Source of the DNA: Succinimonas amylolytica DSM 2873
Lineage (GTDB): Bacteria; Pseudomonadota; Gammaproteobacteria; Enterobacterales; Succinivibrionaceae
Direction of reading: 5' to 3'
DNA: 64,000 nucleotides
Assembly (NCBI RefSeq): GCF_000378405.1
Contig: NZ_KB899636.1
Coordinates: 65,089 to 129,088 of the forward strand
Part shown: positions 36,004 through 45,346 of the stretch, piece after piece
Layout of the letters: every line of letters begins with the position of its first letter
Position numbering within the stretch: position 1 is the stretch's first letter
The notes under the pieces: generated by a model
What the model was told of the DNA's origin: nothing
The model's database searches: none
The model's input: only the letters and a program-made list of their open reading frames with translations
Program-made: the position numbers and the translations under genes

Positions 36004-36060
36004 TCTTTTGGCAGATGAAGCGTGAATATCTTTCATATATGTCAATTTCACGCCAAAAGA
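36004..36060. repeat. Imperfect inverted repeat with alternative pairings
   Basis: The right side (TTCACGCCAAAAGA) can pair with TCTTTTGGC at 36004-36012 or with GCGTGAA at 36020-36026; both pair at once if the seven bases between bulge out. The loop is AT-rich. Confidence 0.6.
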
Positions 36061-36302
36061 ACAAATATAACAGGATTAAAGCTGGAACTTTCGCTTTTAT
36101 AAACAATAATTACTGTAAAAAACTTTAAAAATAAAATAATAATTATTACTTTAGAAAAACCCTCTATTCAGGATTAATCTTGTTTGAGAAATTCAATGTG
36201 TTATTAATAACTATAATATTAAAAGGGGTAAAATGGTCTTATGAATATTAAACAATGTTAATAATAATCAGAAATGGTGGCATAAGTGAATGGAACCGGA
36301 TA

Positions 36303-36323
36303 CTCCCCCTAAAAAAGGGGGAG
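36303..36323. repeat. Hairpin CTCCCCC-loop-GGGGGAG
   Basis: Perfect seven-base-pair stem of C and G around TAAAAAA. Neither side is followed by a T run, so it does not look like a standard terminator. Confidence 0.6.
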
Positions 36324-36440
36324 GGACGCATAGCGGTTCTGCAGTTCCCGATATAACAAGGGAATCCTCCAGAGGAAAATTTGCCTGGGCTTACAGATTC
36401 CAGCACGGTATCTAATCCCGCAGATTAGTAAACTTTGGGG

Positions 36441-37379
36441 CTAAAGATCTCCGGGTAGCCGGAACTTCTGTTTTTCAGTGGAAACCCCAAGCTCCTCGAT
36501 ATCCTCGTACCCGAAATTACGAAGCTCCCTGACAAGATCCTTAAGGAGATACTCCGGAGCCGAAGCCCCTCCGGTTATGCCGATTACCCGGTATCCTGTA
36601 ATCATTTCCGGAAGAAGTTCCGTGTAGTCGTTTATCAGAAACGCCTTCGCTCCCTCATGCTCGGCCACCTCCCGAAGCCGGTTGGAATTGGATGAATTTC
36701 GGGATCCCACAACCAGCACCACATCTGCCTTTTTAGCAAGCTCCTTCACTGCCCGCTGCCTGTTCTGGGTGGCATAGCAGATATCATTTAGTCCGGGACC
36801 CTGAATGCCCGGGAAACAGGACTGAAGCTCTCTGATGGTAGCAGCGGTTTCATCAACGCTGAGTGTGGTCTGGGTTACAAAGCTGAGCTTTGCAGGATTT
36901 TTTACCTTAAGATTTTCAATATCATGATGATTAACCACAAGATAAATCCCTCCCGCTTCACTGTTATACTGACCCAGAGTTCCTACAACCTCCTGATGCC
37001 CGGCATGGCCTATCATAATCACTTCTTCGCCCTGGGAGGAAAGACGCCGCACCTTCCGGTGGACACGATCCACAATGGGGCAGGTGGCATCATACACCCG
37101 AAGGTTCCGCATCCTAGCCAGCTCCTCCACATCCGCTGACACCCCGTGAGCAGAAAACACCACAATGCTGTTTTCCGGAATATCGGCAAGACAATCGGTA
37201 AACACCACTCCTTTTTGCCGGAGATCATCCACCACATGCTGATTGTGAACCACCTCGTGAAGTACATAAACGGTCTCGGAAGGAAATTTTTCCAGAACCT
37301 TTTCCACTGTTTCAATGGCCCGGCTGACTCCGGCGCAGAATCCGTGGGGTACGGCAATAATAATCTTTCTGTCAGACAT
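36441..37379 (-). CDS. ispH: 4-hydroxy-3-methylbut-2-enyl diphosphate reductase IspH
   Basis: Last enzyme of the MEP isoprenoid pathway, giving IPP and DMAPP through an iron-sulfur cluster. Cluster ligands are C15 (PHGFCAGVSRAIE), C100 (DATCPIVDRVH) and C201 (NDICYATQNRQ), and HAGHQE (125-130) carries the conserved acid. The start at 37379 has AAGGAG five bases upstream; an adjacent ATG at 37382 would be too close. The length of 312 matches E. coli (316). It follows lspA; fkpB, which sits between them in E. coli, is absent. Confidence 0.96.
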   Translation of the reverse strand: MSDRKIIIAVPHGFCAGVSRAIETVEKVLEKFPSETVYVLHEVVHNQHVVDDLRQKGVVFTDCLADIPENSIVVFSAHGVSADVEELARMRNLRVYDATCPIVDRVHRKVRRLSSQGEEVIMIGHAGHQEVVGTLGQYNSEAGGIYLVVNHHDIENLKVKNPAKLSFVTQTTLSVDETAATIRELQSCFPGIQGPGLNDICYATQNRQRAVKELAKKADVVLVVGSRNSSNSNRLREVAEHEGAKAFLINDYTELLPEMITGYRVIGITGGASAPEYLLKDLVRELRNFGYEDIEELGVSTEKQKFRLPGDL

Positions 37380-37437
37380 CATAACTCCTTCATAAATCCA
37401 CCGGCGGCAACACACCATCCCAATGCTTCAACCTGCG

Positions 37438-37962
37438 TTACGCCTGTGTATTCTGCCGGCTCTCCGCATCCTTTTTTCCAAAAATTTCGCAGATTATAAT
37501 CATCGCCACTCCGGTGCATACCCCGCAATCAGCAATGTTGAATGCCGGGTAATGATGGGTTCCAACATAAAAATCCAGAAAATCGATGACATAGCCATAA
37601 AAAACACGATCATAAAGATTGCCAATAGCCCCGCCAATAACAAGAGCATAACCCGAATTCAGAAACCAGCGGCTTCGCGGTGTTTTTTCCATAAGGTAAA
37701 CCAGAAACAGACTCACCAGAACAGCAATCCCCCCGAACAGCCATTTCTGCCAGCCTGGGTAGTCGGCCAGAAAACTAAATGCGGCACCGTGGTTATGCAC
37801 ATGTATTATTCTGAAAAAACCGTCAATAACAGAAATTGCCGCCTCCGCACTGTAGGGGGCCAGGTTATCCACAATCCAGGTCTTGGATACATAATCCAGA
37901 ATAATCACCACGACAGTCAGCAGCAGGTAAGCAATTCCGGACTGCTTTAAAGAATAGCTCAT
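37438..37962 (-). CDS. lspA: Lipoprotein signal peptidase LspA
   Basis: Aspartic protease of the inner membrane that cuts signal peptides from diacylated prolipoproteins. The 174 residues have four membrane helices. Conserved boxes are DYVSKTW (23-29), HNHGAAFSF (56-64), GGAIGNLYDRVFYGYVIDF with D127, and FNIADCGV with D145; D127 and D145 are the catalytic pair by comparison with the family. FlgO, FlgP and other lipoproteins would be its substrates. A terminator-like hairpin separates it from ileS upstream. Confidence 0.95.
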   Translation of the reverse strand: MSYSLKQSGIAYLLLTVVVIILDYVSKTWIVDNLAPYSAEAAISVIDGFFRIIHVHNHGAAFSFLADYPGWQKWLFGGIAVLVSLFLVYLMEKTPRSRWFLNSGYALVIGGAIGNLYDRVFYGYVIDFLDFYVGTHHYPAFNIADCGVCTGVAMIIICEIFGKKDAESRQNTQA

Positions 37963-37983
37963 ATCAGCGTTATCCCCACAAAT

Positions 37984-38010
37984 AAAACAAAGGCCGGAAT
38001 GAAACCGGCC
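37984..38010 (-). terminator. Intrinsic terminator between ileS and lspA
   Basis: On the minus strand GGCCGG pairs with CCGGCC around a seven-base loop and is followed by TTTGTTTTATT, 43 bases after the ileS stop. lspA-ispH therefore needs readthrough or a promoter of its own. Confidence 0.8.
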
Positions 38011-38052
38011 CCTTCAAACTATTCCTGAGCGTATTCGGCCAAATGCCGGATA

Positions 38053-40875
38053 TCAGGCAAACTTGCGAATCTCACCTGTACCATCAATATTGGTAACACA
38101 GCGGGTACAGACATCTTCATGACCGGCGATGGTGCCTACAGAATCCTCATAATGCCAGCACCGGGTACACTTCTGGGCAGAGCTGTGCCTGACCTCAAAA
38201 GCCAAACCGGAAATATCGGCATCCTTTGCAGCGGCAGTCTTTTCAGTCAGGGGACGAACATCACAGTGAGATACTATGAGAACATAAATGAGCTCGTTTT
38301 CCAGACGATCCAGAATCCCCTTTCTGGCTTCATCGGCATAGATTACCACATCAGCCTCCAGCGGCGATCCGATAACCCGATCGTTTCTGGCCTCCTCCAG
38401 CTTCTTGTATACCTCGTCCCGTACCTGCTTGACCTCATGCCAGAAGCTGTCATTGAACACAGCATCAGAAGAAAGCGGGGCCAGACCGTCATACCACTCG
38501 GAAGTGAATACATACTTCGTTCTTCTGCCCGGCATAAAACTCCAGGTTTCCTGTGCCGTGAAGCTGAGTACCGGCGCAAACCAGCGTACCAGGGCCTCTG
38601 CAATATGATAAAGAGCGCTCTGACAGGATCTCCTGGCCAGACTGTCGGCTTTGGCGGTGTACTGTCTGTCCTTGATGATATCAAGATAGAAGGAGCCCAT
38701 TTCCACAGAACAGAATTCCATGATCTTCTGAACCACGGTATGGAAATCGAAAGAGTCGTAGGCCTTGATAATTTCCTTCTGGAATTCAAAGGCACAGGCA
38801 ACAGCCCAGCGATCCAGTGCTACCATTTCCTCCAGAGGAACCAAATTCTTATCAGGATCAAAACCGTTCAGGTTGGCCAGAAGGAACCGGGTGGTATTTC
38901 TGATGCGACGATAGGCATCAGCACTTCTCTTGAAGATTTCATCGGAAACAGTCATATCTCCGGTATAGTCAGTAGAAGCCACCCAAAGACGGAGCACATC
39001 AGCTCCCATCTTGGCGATTACCTCCTGAGGACTTACCACGTTTCCAATGGATTTGGACATCTTGCGGCCCTGAGCATCCACAGTAAAGCCGTGGGTGAGA
39101 ACGGTTCTGTAGGGAGCCTCGTTCTTAATGGCCGTGCTCAGCATGAGTGATGACATGAACCATCCACGATGCTGATCCGAGCCCTCAAGATACATATCGG
39201 CACTCTGACCGTTGTATTCGCTTCTCTTATCCACCACCGTAAAGCTGGTAGAGCCGGAGTCAAACCAGACATCAAGGGTATCACCAACCTTTACATAGCG
39301 CTCCCGCTCTTCCGGAGCAAGCACCTCTGCCGGATCCAGATCCCACCAGGCCTGAATACCGCTCTTCTCTACCCGTTTGGCAACTTCTTCAATAAGCTCC
39401 TTTGTTCTCGGGTGAAGCTGGGAGGTATCCTTGTCCACAAAGAGGGCAATAGGAACACCCCAGGTACGCTGCCGGGAAATACACCAGTCCGGACGGTTCT
39501 TAACCATGGCTTCAATACGGTTCTGTCCCCAGGACGGCACCCACTTCACCTGCTGGATTTCCTCCAGGGATTTCTGACGAAGGCCATGATCATCCATGCT
39601 GATAAACCACTGAGGTGTAGCCCGGAAAATCACCGGACTCTTGTGTCTCCAGCAGCACGGATAGGAGTGATCAATCTTGTTAAGGGCCAGAAGAACGTTC
39701 TTCTCCTTAAGTAGCTCAATAACATTCTTGTTGGCATCGAATACATTCAGACCTGCAAAGAATTCCACGTCCGGCAAAAACCTTCCATCAGGTCCTACCG
39801 GGCAATCCACCGGAAGACCGTAGCGGGAACCTACCATATAGTCGTCAAGACCGTGAGCCGGAGCAGTATGAACAGCACCAGTACCGGAGTCGTCAGTTAC
39901 ATGGGCACCGAGAATCACCGGAACCTCACGGTTAAGGAAAGGATGGCGGAATTTAAGGTGCTCAAGCTTTTCACCCTTTGTCTCTGCCAGAACCTCATAA
40001 TCCTTAACCCCATAGCGGGCAAGAGCAGTTTCTGCAAGACTGGCTGCAAGAACCAGACGTTCCTTTTCAGGCGCGTTCACCTGAATCAGCTGATAGGTAA
40101 AATCCTTGTTAAGGCAGATAGCCTGGTTGGCCGGCAATGTCCAGGGGGTAGTTGTCCAGATTACCGAACTTAGCTGCCCTTCTCCCCGGTCAGTTCCGAA
40201 GGCTGCCAGCACAGCCCCTGCATCAGAGGCCGGGAAGCGCACGTCAATGGCATAGGAGCTCAGGTCCTTGTATTCAACCTCCGCCTCGGCCAGCGCGCTG
40301 CGACAATCAATACACCAGTGAACCGGCTTAAAGCCCTTAACCAGATGACCGTTTTCAGCAACTTTTCCAAAGGCCCGAATAATATTGGCCTCGGTCTCAA
40401 AATTCATGGTGAGGTAGGGATTATCCCAGTCTCCCAGCACTCCGAGGCGCTTAAAGTCGGCCATCTGGGCAGAGATCTGGGAACGGGCATACTTGCGGCA
40501 TTCCTCTCTGAATTCGCTGGCAGAAACCTTCTGCCCGGGTTTTCCCACTTTTTCCTCAACCTTAAGCTCTATAGGAAGTCCGTGGCAGTCCCAGCCGGGA
40601 ATATAGGGAGCATCAAAACCTGACAAGGTCTTAAACTTGATAATGATATCCTTGAGAATCTTGTTTACAGAATGCCCCAGATGAATATTTCCATTGGCAT
40701 AGGGCGGCCCGTCGTGAAGAATAAAGGACTTACGGCCTCTTCTGGCTTCCCGGATCTGTCCGTAAAGATCATCCTGATACCACGCATCAAGCATTTCAGG
40801 TTCACGCTTAGCCAGATTTCCCCGCATAGGAAAGGGAGTATCCGGCAGGTTCAAAGTATTTTTATAATCTGTCAT
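38053..40875 (-). CDS. ileS: Isoleucyl-tRNA synthetase
   Basis: Class I synthetase for tRNA-Ile. The HIGH-type motif [15 protein letters not shown] is at 55-69, KMSKS at about residue 605 ([10 protein letters not shown]), and the editing domain between them contains [11 protein letters not shown]. The C-terminal zinc finger is complete (CTRCWHY near 902 and CTRC near 925). The length of 940 equals E. coli IleS (938). It is downstream of ribF, the usual ribF-ileS-lspA order. Confidence 0.97.
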   Translation of the reverse strand: MTDYKNTLNLPDTPFPMRGNLAKREPEMLDAWYQDDLYGQIREARRGRKSFILHDGPPYANGNIHLGHSVNKILKDIIIKFKTLSGFDAPYIPGWDCHGLPIELKVEEKVGKPGQKVSASEFREECRKYARSQISAQMADFKRLGVLGDWDNPYLTMNFETEANIIRAFGKVAENGHLVKGFKPVHWCIDCRSALAEAEVEYKDLSSYAIDVRFPASDAGAVLAAFGTDRGEGQLSSVIWTTTPWTLPANQAICLNKDFTYQLIQVNAPEKERLVLAASLAETALARYGVKDYEVLAETKGEKLEHLKFRHPFLNREVPVILGAHVTDDSGTGAVHTAPAHGLDDYMVGSRYGLPVDCPVGPDGRFLPDVEFFAGLNVFDANKNVIELLKEKNVLLALNKIDHSYPCCWRHKSPVIFRATPQWFISMDDHGLRQKSLEEIQQVKWVPSWGQNRIEAMVKNRPDWCISRQRTWGVPIALFVDKDTSQLHPRTKELIEEVAKRVEKSGIQAWWDLDPAEVLAPEERERYVKVGDTLDVWFDSGSTSFTVVDKRSEYNGQSADMYLEGSDQHRGWFMSSLMLSTAIKNEAPYRTVLTHGFTVDAQGRKMSKSIGNVVSPQEVIAKMGADVLRLWVASTDYTGDMTVSDEIFKRSADAYRRIRNTTRFLLANLNGFDPDKNLVPLEEMVALDRWAVACAFEFQKEIIKAYDSFDFHTVVQKIMEFCSVEMGSFYLDIIKDRQYTAKADSLARRSCQSALYHIAEALVRWFAPVLSFTAQETWSFMPGRRTKYVFTSEWYDGLAPLSSDAVFNDSFWHEVKQVRDEVYKKLEEARNDRVIGSPLEADVVIYADEARKGILDRLENELIYVLIVSHCDVRPLTEKTAAAKDADISGLAFEVRHSSAQKCTRCWHYEDSVGTIAGHEDVCTRCVTNIDGTGEIRKFA

Positions 40876-41031
40876 GAGCTCAATAAAGTCCCTTGTTTAG
40901 GTTACAACTTAATCATCAAACCAGACGCCTCATAGTTCTCCAGGAACAACCCCGGAACAAGGCATCCGACAATAATTCAAAATCTCAGGTCAGAAGACAC
41001 CTTCCGGCCCGTCTTTACGATTTCCAATCCT

Positions 41032-41997
41032 TTAGCTGCTGCGGTATTCACCTTCAAAAAAGTCCCGGGCTACCGCTTCATCCTGCTGTATCTGCTTTTT
41101 CAGTTCCATAAGTGATGAAAATCTTCGTTCAGCCCTGAGTTTTTTCAAAAAAGCCACCCTGATTTCCTGACGGTACAGATCACCGCTATAATCCAGAATA
41201 AAAACCTCCAGACGCGGCACCTTTCCGTCTACCGTAGGCCTGATACCGACATTGGCAATCCCGTTTCTCCAGATACCGTCGGGAAGCATGGCTCTGACTG
41301 CATACACCCCAGACACCGGCACCACCCGTCTCTTAAGATTGACGTTGGCTGTTGGAAAATTTATGGTTCTTCCCAGCTCCTGACCGTGGCAGACCTTTCC
41401 GGAAATAACGTAGTCTCTTCCCAGGAGAACCTTCGCCAGATCCAGCCTCCCCTCCTCCAGGTATTTTCTTACCAGAGTGGAACTTACTCTGTCATGAAGC
41501 CGTTCAAAGCTTTTCAGGCTCTCAGTTTCAAATCCGGCCTCCCGGCCTTTCTGCTTCAGAAAGGCATAGTCTCCAAGGCCGTACCTGCCAAACCGAAAAT
41601 CATCCCCCACCAACAGATATCTTACATGCATCCGGTTCCGGAGTATCTCAAACACAAAATCTCCGGGAGGCACACTGGCAAGTTCGCTGTTGAATCTCAG
41701 ACAGAACATAATTTCTATCCCCAGATCCCGAAACCCCTGAAACTTATCCCGAAAGCGGCTCAGTCTGGCGGGAGTCTCCTTCTGGAAAAACTCCTTTGGC
41801 TGCGGTTCAAAACACATTACAGCAGCCTTAAGATTTCTTTTCCGGGCCTCTCTGACAAGCGTCCCCAGAACAGCACGATGACCTGCGTGAAGGCCGTCAA
41901 AATTCCCGATGGTAAGAGCAATGTCAGGATTCTTTTCCAGGGGACTATCCTTATCCCTGCTGAAATGATAATGGCCTAAACTTCTCACAAGCAGCAT
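41032..41997 (-). CDS. ribF: Bifunctional riboflavin kinase/FAD synthetase RibF
   Basis: Makes FMN and then FAD from riboflavin. The N-terminal nucleotidyltransferase domain has TIGNFDGLHAGHRAVLGTL (29-47). The C-terminal riboflavin kinase domain has GRTINFPTANVNL and NGIANVGIRPTVDG, with the late LEVFILDY box. The length of 321 is normal (313 in E. coli). A candidate promoter lies upstream in the 85-base gap after murJ. Confidence 0.96.
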   Translation of the reverse strand: MLLVRSLGHYHFSRDKDSPLEKNPDIALTIGNFDGLHAGHRAVLGTLVREARKRNLKAAVMCFEPQPKEFFQKETPARLSRFRDKFQGFRDLGIEIMFCLRFNSELASVPPGDFVFEILRNRMHVRYLLVGDDFRFGRYGLGDYAFLKQKGREAGFETESLKSFERLHDRVSSTLVRKYLEEGRLDLAKVLLGRDYVISGKVCHGQELGRTINFPTANVNLKRRVVPVSGVYAVRAMLPDGIWRNGIANVGIRPTVDGKVPRLEVFILDYSGDLYRQEIRVAFLKKLRAERRFSSLMELKKQIQQDEAVARDFFEGEYRSS

Positions 41998-42041
41998 AGC
42001 CGAAACATTCTCAAACCGTCAGAACACTAAAACAGCTGTAA

Positions 42042-42072
42042 ATTATATCAGAAAATGTAACCTGCTTAACAA
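42042..42072 (-). promoter_or_regulatory. Candidate promoter of ribF-ileS
   Basis: Minus strand TTGTTA, 19 bases, TATAAT (perfect -10), about 45 bases before the ribF start. The spacer is a little long. Confidence 0.45.
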
Positions 42073-42082
42073 AATATCGCCG

Positions 42083-43663
42083 CTACCCCCGAAGCTCCCG
42101 GGGACGCACCCCGAGAATTAAAAGGACTGCTCCGTAAACCAGACCACCGGCAAGGATAAGCCCAGACATGAACATAAAGGCCTGCCACAGCGGAAGATCC
42201 GCCCAGCCGGCAACATCCATAGCCACCTGCATCTTGAGAACAGTAACGGCGGCAAACATAATAAGGGAACCAAGCACCACCTTGACGACATACAAAATGA
42301 CAGGCCGGGTCAGACTATAGACGTTACCTCGCCGAAGACCTCTAACAAGAAGGAAGGCGTTCACAAAAGCTGCCAGCGAAGTGGAAAGAGCCAGGCCGAT
42401 ATAGCCATACCCCCAGAAATGCTCTATCGGCCACACCAGAATCAGATTGAAGCACAGATTGGAAATCATGGAGATAATCCCGTACTTCACCGGGGTCTTG
42501 GTATCCTTCCGGGCATTATAGGCCGGAATCAGCACCCGGGACAGCATGATGGCCCACAAACCGGAAACCGAGGCGATAAGACTGTAGGACGAATGCTCTG
42601 CCGCTTCAACTCCGTACTCGCCTCTCATGAAGAGAACTCTGAGAATCGGTTCCCTAAGCGCAATCATTCCCAGCATCGCCGGGATCCCCAGGGTTAGCAC
42701 CAGCTTCACCCCCCAGTCCATGGTTTTTCTGAAGCCCGCGGCATCATTGTTAACCTGCACCCGGGACAGAGCCGGAAGGATTACTGTGCTTATGGCCACG
42801 GCGAAAATTCCGATGGGAAACTCCAGCAGTCTGTCGGAATAGTAGAGGTAGCTAATGGCTCCGGTTGCCAGAAAGGATGCCAGCATGGTATTCACAAGAA
42901 GATTCAGCTGACTTACGGAAACCCCGAACAGCGCCGGAATCATAAGGGTTCTAATCCTTTTTACACCATCATGATTCCAGCCCCATTTCGGCCAGACCAG
43001 TTTACCGAGCCGGTAAAGAAACGGAAACTGAAATAAAAACTGCACAATACCGCCGATAAGAACTCCCACTGCCAGTGCGGTATTGGGATCCTCAACCTCC
43101 GGGGCCAGAAAAATACAGCAGGCAATAACAGCCAGATTTAAGAAACAGGGGGTTACCGCAGGAACCAGGAACCGGCCACAGGTGTTCAAAACCGCTCCGG
43201 ACACGGCTGTCAAAGTAATAAAGAAAAGATACGGAAAGGTTATTTTCAGAAGAAAGGAGGCCTGAACAAACTTTGCAGCCTCCGGACCTCCGGTATACCA
43301 TTCCCAGAACCAGCCCCACCCGAACAGAGCTGTGATAACCGCACTTCCTGCCATTCCCAGAACTGTAACCAGAAAAACTATAATCCCCAAAGTACCGACA
43401 GTGCATGACAGAAGCTCCTTTTGCTCAGCCTCGGTTTTCTGTTCCTGAAATTCGGTCATTATGGGAACAAACGCCGAGCTAAACGCCCCTTCAGCAAAAA
43501 GACGTCTCAGAAAATTCGGAATTCTGTTGGCAAAGAAGAATACGTCAGCGCAAAGTCCGGCTCCCAAAAGGTGCGCAATAAAAATATCCCGTACCAGTCC
43601 GAGAATACGGGACAAAAAAGTAGCTCCGGCCGTAACCAGACCGGATCTGAAAAGCTTGGCCAT
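42083..43663 (-). CDS. murJ: Lipid II flippase MurJ
   Basis: Moves lipid II, the peptidoglycan precursor, to the outer face of the inner membrane. The 526 residues form the 14-helix MOP-superfamily fold. The N-terminus (GLVTAGATFLSRILGLVRDIFIAHLLGAG...ADVFFFANRIPNFLRRLFAEGAFSSAFVP) is diagnostic and includes the conserved arginines of the central cavity. It lies between rpsT (divergent) and ribF, whereas in E. coli rpsT and ribF are direct neighbours. In other gammaproteobacteria murJ is also found next to rpsT. Confidence 0.96.
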   Translation of the reverse strand: MAKLFRSGLVTAGATFLSRILGLVRDIFIAHLLGAGLCADVFFFANRIPNFLRRLFAEGAFSSAFVPIMTEFQEQKTEAEQKELLSCTVGTLGIIVFLVTVLGMAGSAVITALFGWGWFWEWYTGGPEAAKFVQASFLLKITFPYLFFITLTAVSGAVLNTCGRFLVPAVTPCFLNLAVIACCIFLAPEVEDPNTALAVGVLIGGIVQFLFQFPFLYRLGKLVWPKWGWNHDGVKRIRTLMIPALFGVSVSQLNLLVNTMLASFLATGAISYLYYSDRLLEFPIGIFAVAISTVILPALSRVQVNNDAAGFRKTMDWGVKLVLTLGIPAMLGMIALREPILRVLFMRGEYGVEAAEHSSYSLIASVSGLWAIMLSRVLIPAYNARKDTKTPVKYGIISMISNLCFNLILVWPIEHFWGYGYIGLALSTSLAAFVNAFLLVRGLRRGNVYSLTRPVILYVVKVVLGSLIMFAAVTVLKMQVAMDVAGWADLPLWQAFMFMSGLILAGGLVYGAVLLILGVRPRELRG

Positions 43664-43965
43664 AACTTAAACTCCGTGACGCCGCAACACCAGAATGATT
43701 CCAGTATGCAGCCGGTCCTAACTGTCCTGAACAAGGAAAATATCTTTATGAAGATTCATCCCGAAAAATTCCGGAATTCCGCAGTCTGAAGACAATCAAT
43801 ATCACTGAAACAGAAACAGATTTTATATCAGGGGGGCATATTCTTCAATTACCGGCACTTCCCGGAACTGAAACCAAAATCACCGAGAGACTCCTTATCC
43901 ACCTGTACCGGATGACGTTTCCGAAATACTGCGACTGGCGGAAACAAAGATTTTGTTTTCACCTG

Positions 43966-43994
43966 CTGACAAACCGGAAATAAAGATATAAAAT
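43966..43994 (+). promoter_or_regulatory. Candidate promoter of rpsT
   Basis: CTGACA, 17 bases, TAAAAT, giving a leader of about 280 bases. A second promoter nearer the gene is possible, but none is as good. Confidence 0.55.
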
Positions 43995-44209
43995 ACGCCC
44001 CGGTTTATTGGACTAATGCCGGAACTAGGGCAGCATGAATTTCTGAAAGGAAGTGTCTCTTTGTGCCGCTTTCACTGCCGGATTTCAGGAAAGGGAGTCA
44101 GTAAAAACTCCGCGGCGCTTTTCTGATTTCAGGCATGGTTGTCTTTTATACACCGGTAACCATAGTCGCAGTTTTATACGGATTGCTGAGTTCTTATATA
44201 GGAAGACAA

Positions 44210-44222
44210 TACCGATTCGGTA
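44210..44222. promoter_or_regulatory. Palindrome in the rpsT leader
   Basis: TACCGA-T-TCGGTA, a 6+6 inverted repeat about 60 bases upstream of the start codon. It could be a regulator site or part of a structured leader. Confidence 0.35.
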
Positions 44223-44282
44223 CGATAAACTTTAGTTAAATCTGTAATGCACTTATTTTCTATCAAGTTTTAGGAGTTTACT

Positions 44283-44546
44283 TTGGCAAATATCAAGTCT
44301 GCTAAGAAGCGTGTTGTTATCGCTGAAAGAAATCGTGTTCACAATGTTGCTAAGCGTTCTGAAATGCGTACTGCCGTGAAGAAGGTAATCAATCTTTGCA
44401 AGGCCGGTGACAAAGAGGCTGCAAAGGTTGCTTTCGCAAGAGCGGAAGTTCTTCTTGACCGTGCTGCAACCAAGGGACTGATCCACATTAATAAGGCAGC
44501 CAGACATAAGTCTAACCTGAGCAAGAAAATCAAGGCTTTAGGTTAA
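44283..44546 (+). CDS. rpsT: 30S ribosomal protein S20
   Basis: Small basic protein of the 30S subunit that binds 16S rRNA. The 87 residues and the sequence [20 protein letters not shown] are typical S20. The start codon is TTG, with AGGAG upstream; no in-frame ATG fits the family start. E. coli rpsT also starts with UUG, and S20 is known to repress its own translation there through the weak start, so the rare start is probably functional here. A strong terminator follows 18 bases after the stop. Confidence 0.97.
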   Translation: MANIKSAKKRVVIAERNRVHNVAKRSEMRTAVKKVINLCKAGDKEAAKVAFARAEVLLDRAATKGLIHINKAARHKSNLSKKIKALG

Positions 44547-44564
44547 GTCAGGATTATTTTCGGA

Positions 44565-44590
44565 AACCCCTCCGCAGCGAGGGGTTTTTT
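44565..44590 (+). terminator. Intrinsic terminator of rpsT
   Basis: AACCCCTC pairs with GAGGGGTT around a short loop, followed by TTTT. Confidence 0.9.
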
Positions 44591-44831
44591 ATTGTTAGTC
44601 ATTCGGCGTTTTTCCGGTTACCGGCATTGCGCGGCACCGCTTTCCCGGAAACTCAGTCCCCAAAAACACTCCCTGCCATTATTTCCGGGATTATCGGTTA
44701 CCAGAAAAAATCTTTGCAGATAAAAGAATAGTATAATTTATACTAATAAAAGCATATAATTACCAAAAAACAGGGTAGCACTCCTTATAATTAGCCATTG
44801 TCAAAAATTGTTTAAAATTTTACAATTTTTT

Positions 44832-44861
44832 TGGAACTTTTCCCTGCAGGACTACTCTAAA
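44832..44861 (+). promoter_or_regulatory. Promoter of small-RNA unit A
   Basis: TGGAAC, 18 bases, TCTAAA, directly preceded by TTTACAATTTTTT. Unit B has the same arrangement. Confidence 0.5.
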
Positions 44862-44867
44862 CATACA

Positions 44868-44951
44868 GATTAAGTATAGAAACTTCGGTTTTCGTGTTTA
44901 GTCTCCTTCATAATACTTCTTTGTCCCATGCGGTTTCCGCATGGGTTTTTT
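44868..44951 (+). ncRNA. Putative small RNA A
   Basis: About 84 bases from a predicted start to a very strong intrinsic terminator (CCCATGCGG, loop TTT, CCGCATGGG, then TTTTTTATTTT, 44925-44951). There is no open frame of useful length. The U-rich tail fits an Hfq-type small RNA. No known family is recognised. Confidence 0.5.
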
Positions 44952-45019
44952 ATTTTCTGTTTGTGCAAATTCACATTTTTCAATAAAACTGCCCGTCTTT
45001 TACAATTTTTTCTAAGATT

Positions 45020-45049
45020 TTGAACTTTTTACAGTTTAAATGTTCTAAA
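45020..45049 (+). promoter_or_regulatory. Promoter of small-RNA unit B
   Basis: TTGAAC, 18 bases, TCTAAA, with TTTACAATTTTTT upstream as in unit A. Confidence 0.5.
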
Positions 45050-45055
45050 CTAGTA

Positions 45056-45129
45056 CCTGTGAAACGAAGATCCTATCTTTGTTTTTCATTCCGTGTTTTC
45101 GGTCATCCCCAACAGGATGACCGTTTTTT
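45056..45129 (+). ncRNA. Putative small RNA B
   Basis: About 74 bases: a small 5' hairpin (AAGAT/ATCTT, near 45067-45079), a U-rich single-stranded stretch, and a strong terminator (CGGTCATCC, CCAACA, GGATGACCG, six T, 45100-45129). The promoter and upstream box match unit A, which suggests duplication. Confidence 0.5.
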
Positions 45130-45135
45130 GGAGCA

Positions 45136-45165
45136 TGGACAATACGACTAGCCTTAAATTAATAT
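45136..45165 (+). promoter_or_regulatory. Promoter of small-RNA unit C
   Basis: TGGACA, 18 bases, TAATAT, beginning only six bases after the T run of unit B. Confidence 0.45.
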
Positions 45166-45171
45166 AAATTT

Positions 45172-45222
45172 AGTGCAAAAACGAAGGGCATCCCGCTTGC
45201 TGTCTAGGGGATGCCCTTTATT
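45172..45222 (+). ncRNA. Putative small RNA C
   Basis: A short predicted transcript of about 50 bases, mostly an 11-base-pair hairpin (AAGGGCATCCC with GGGATGCCCTT, 45184-45218) followed by TATT. The T tract is weaker than in A and B. It could also be a backup terminator for unit B. Confidence 0.4.
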
Positions 45223-45346
45223 CTTAACCACTCCAAAATCTGCCGCCCCTGCCCCAGTAATATCATCAGGTCGTAAAACTGGTCATCAACACTATACACT
45301 ATGTGTTCCACAAAAATTCCCCGCAGATATACATGCTCACATATTT

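Larger units (their letters stand above)
35443..36440. other. AT-rich intergenic region upstream of PilY1-like gene
   Basis: About 1 kb without a credible gene. The part next to the PilY1-like gene (35469-35640) is hairpin-rich and may be its leader. The middle (35640-36250) is strongly AT-rich. At 36004-36060 is an imperfect inverted repeat, at 36303-36323 a perfect hairpin, and beside ispH small hairpins (for example TAATC/GATTA at 36412-36426). No specific promoter could be chosen. Confidence 0.6.
43664..44282. other. Intergenic region between murJ and rpsT
   Basis: No gene seen. It includes an rpsT promoter candidate at 43966 and a leader of about 280 bases with a palindrome at 44210-44222. 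The CCGGAA/TTCCGG hexamer occurs at least five times within about 300 bases. Confidence 0.6.

Noticed and set aside
36407-36418. Minus-strand GGATTAGATACC, identical to a universal 16S rRNA segment
   Set aside because: Flanking sequence does not match 16S rRNA, so it is a 12-base coincidence and not an rRNA fragment.
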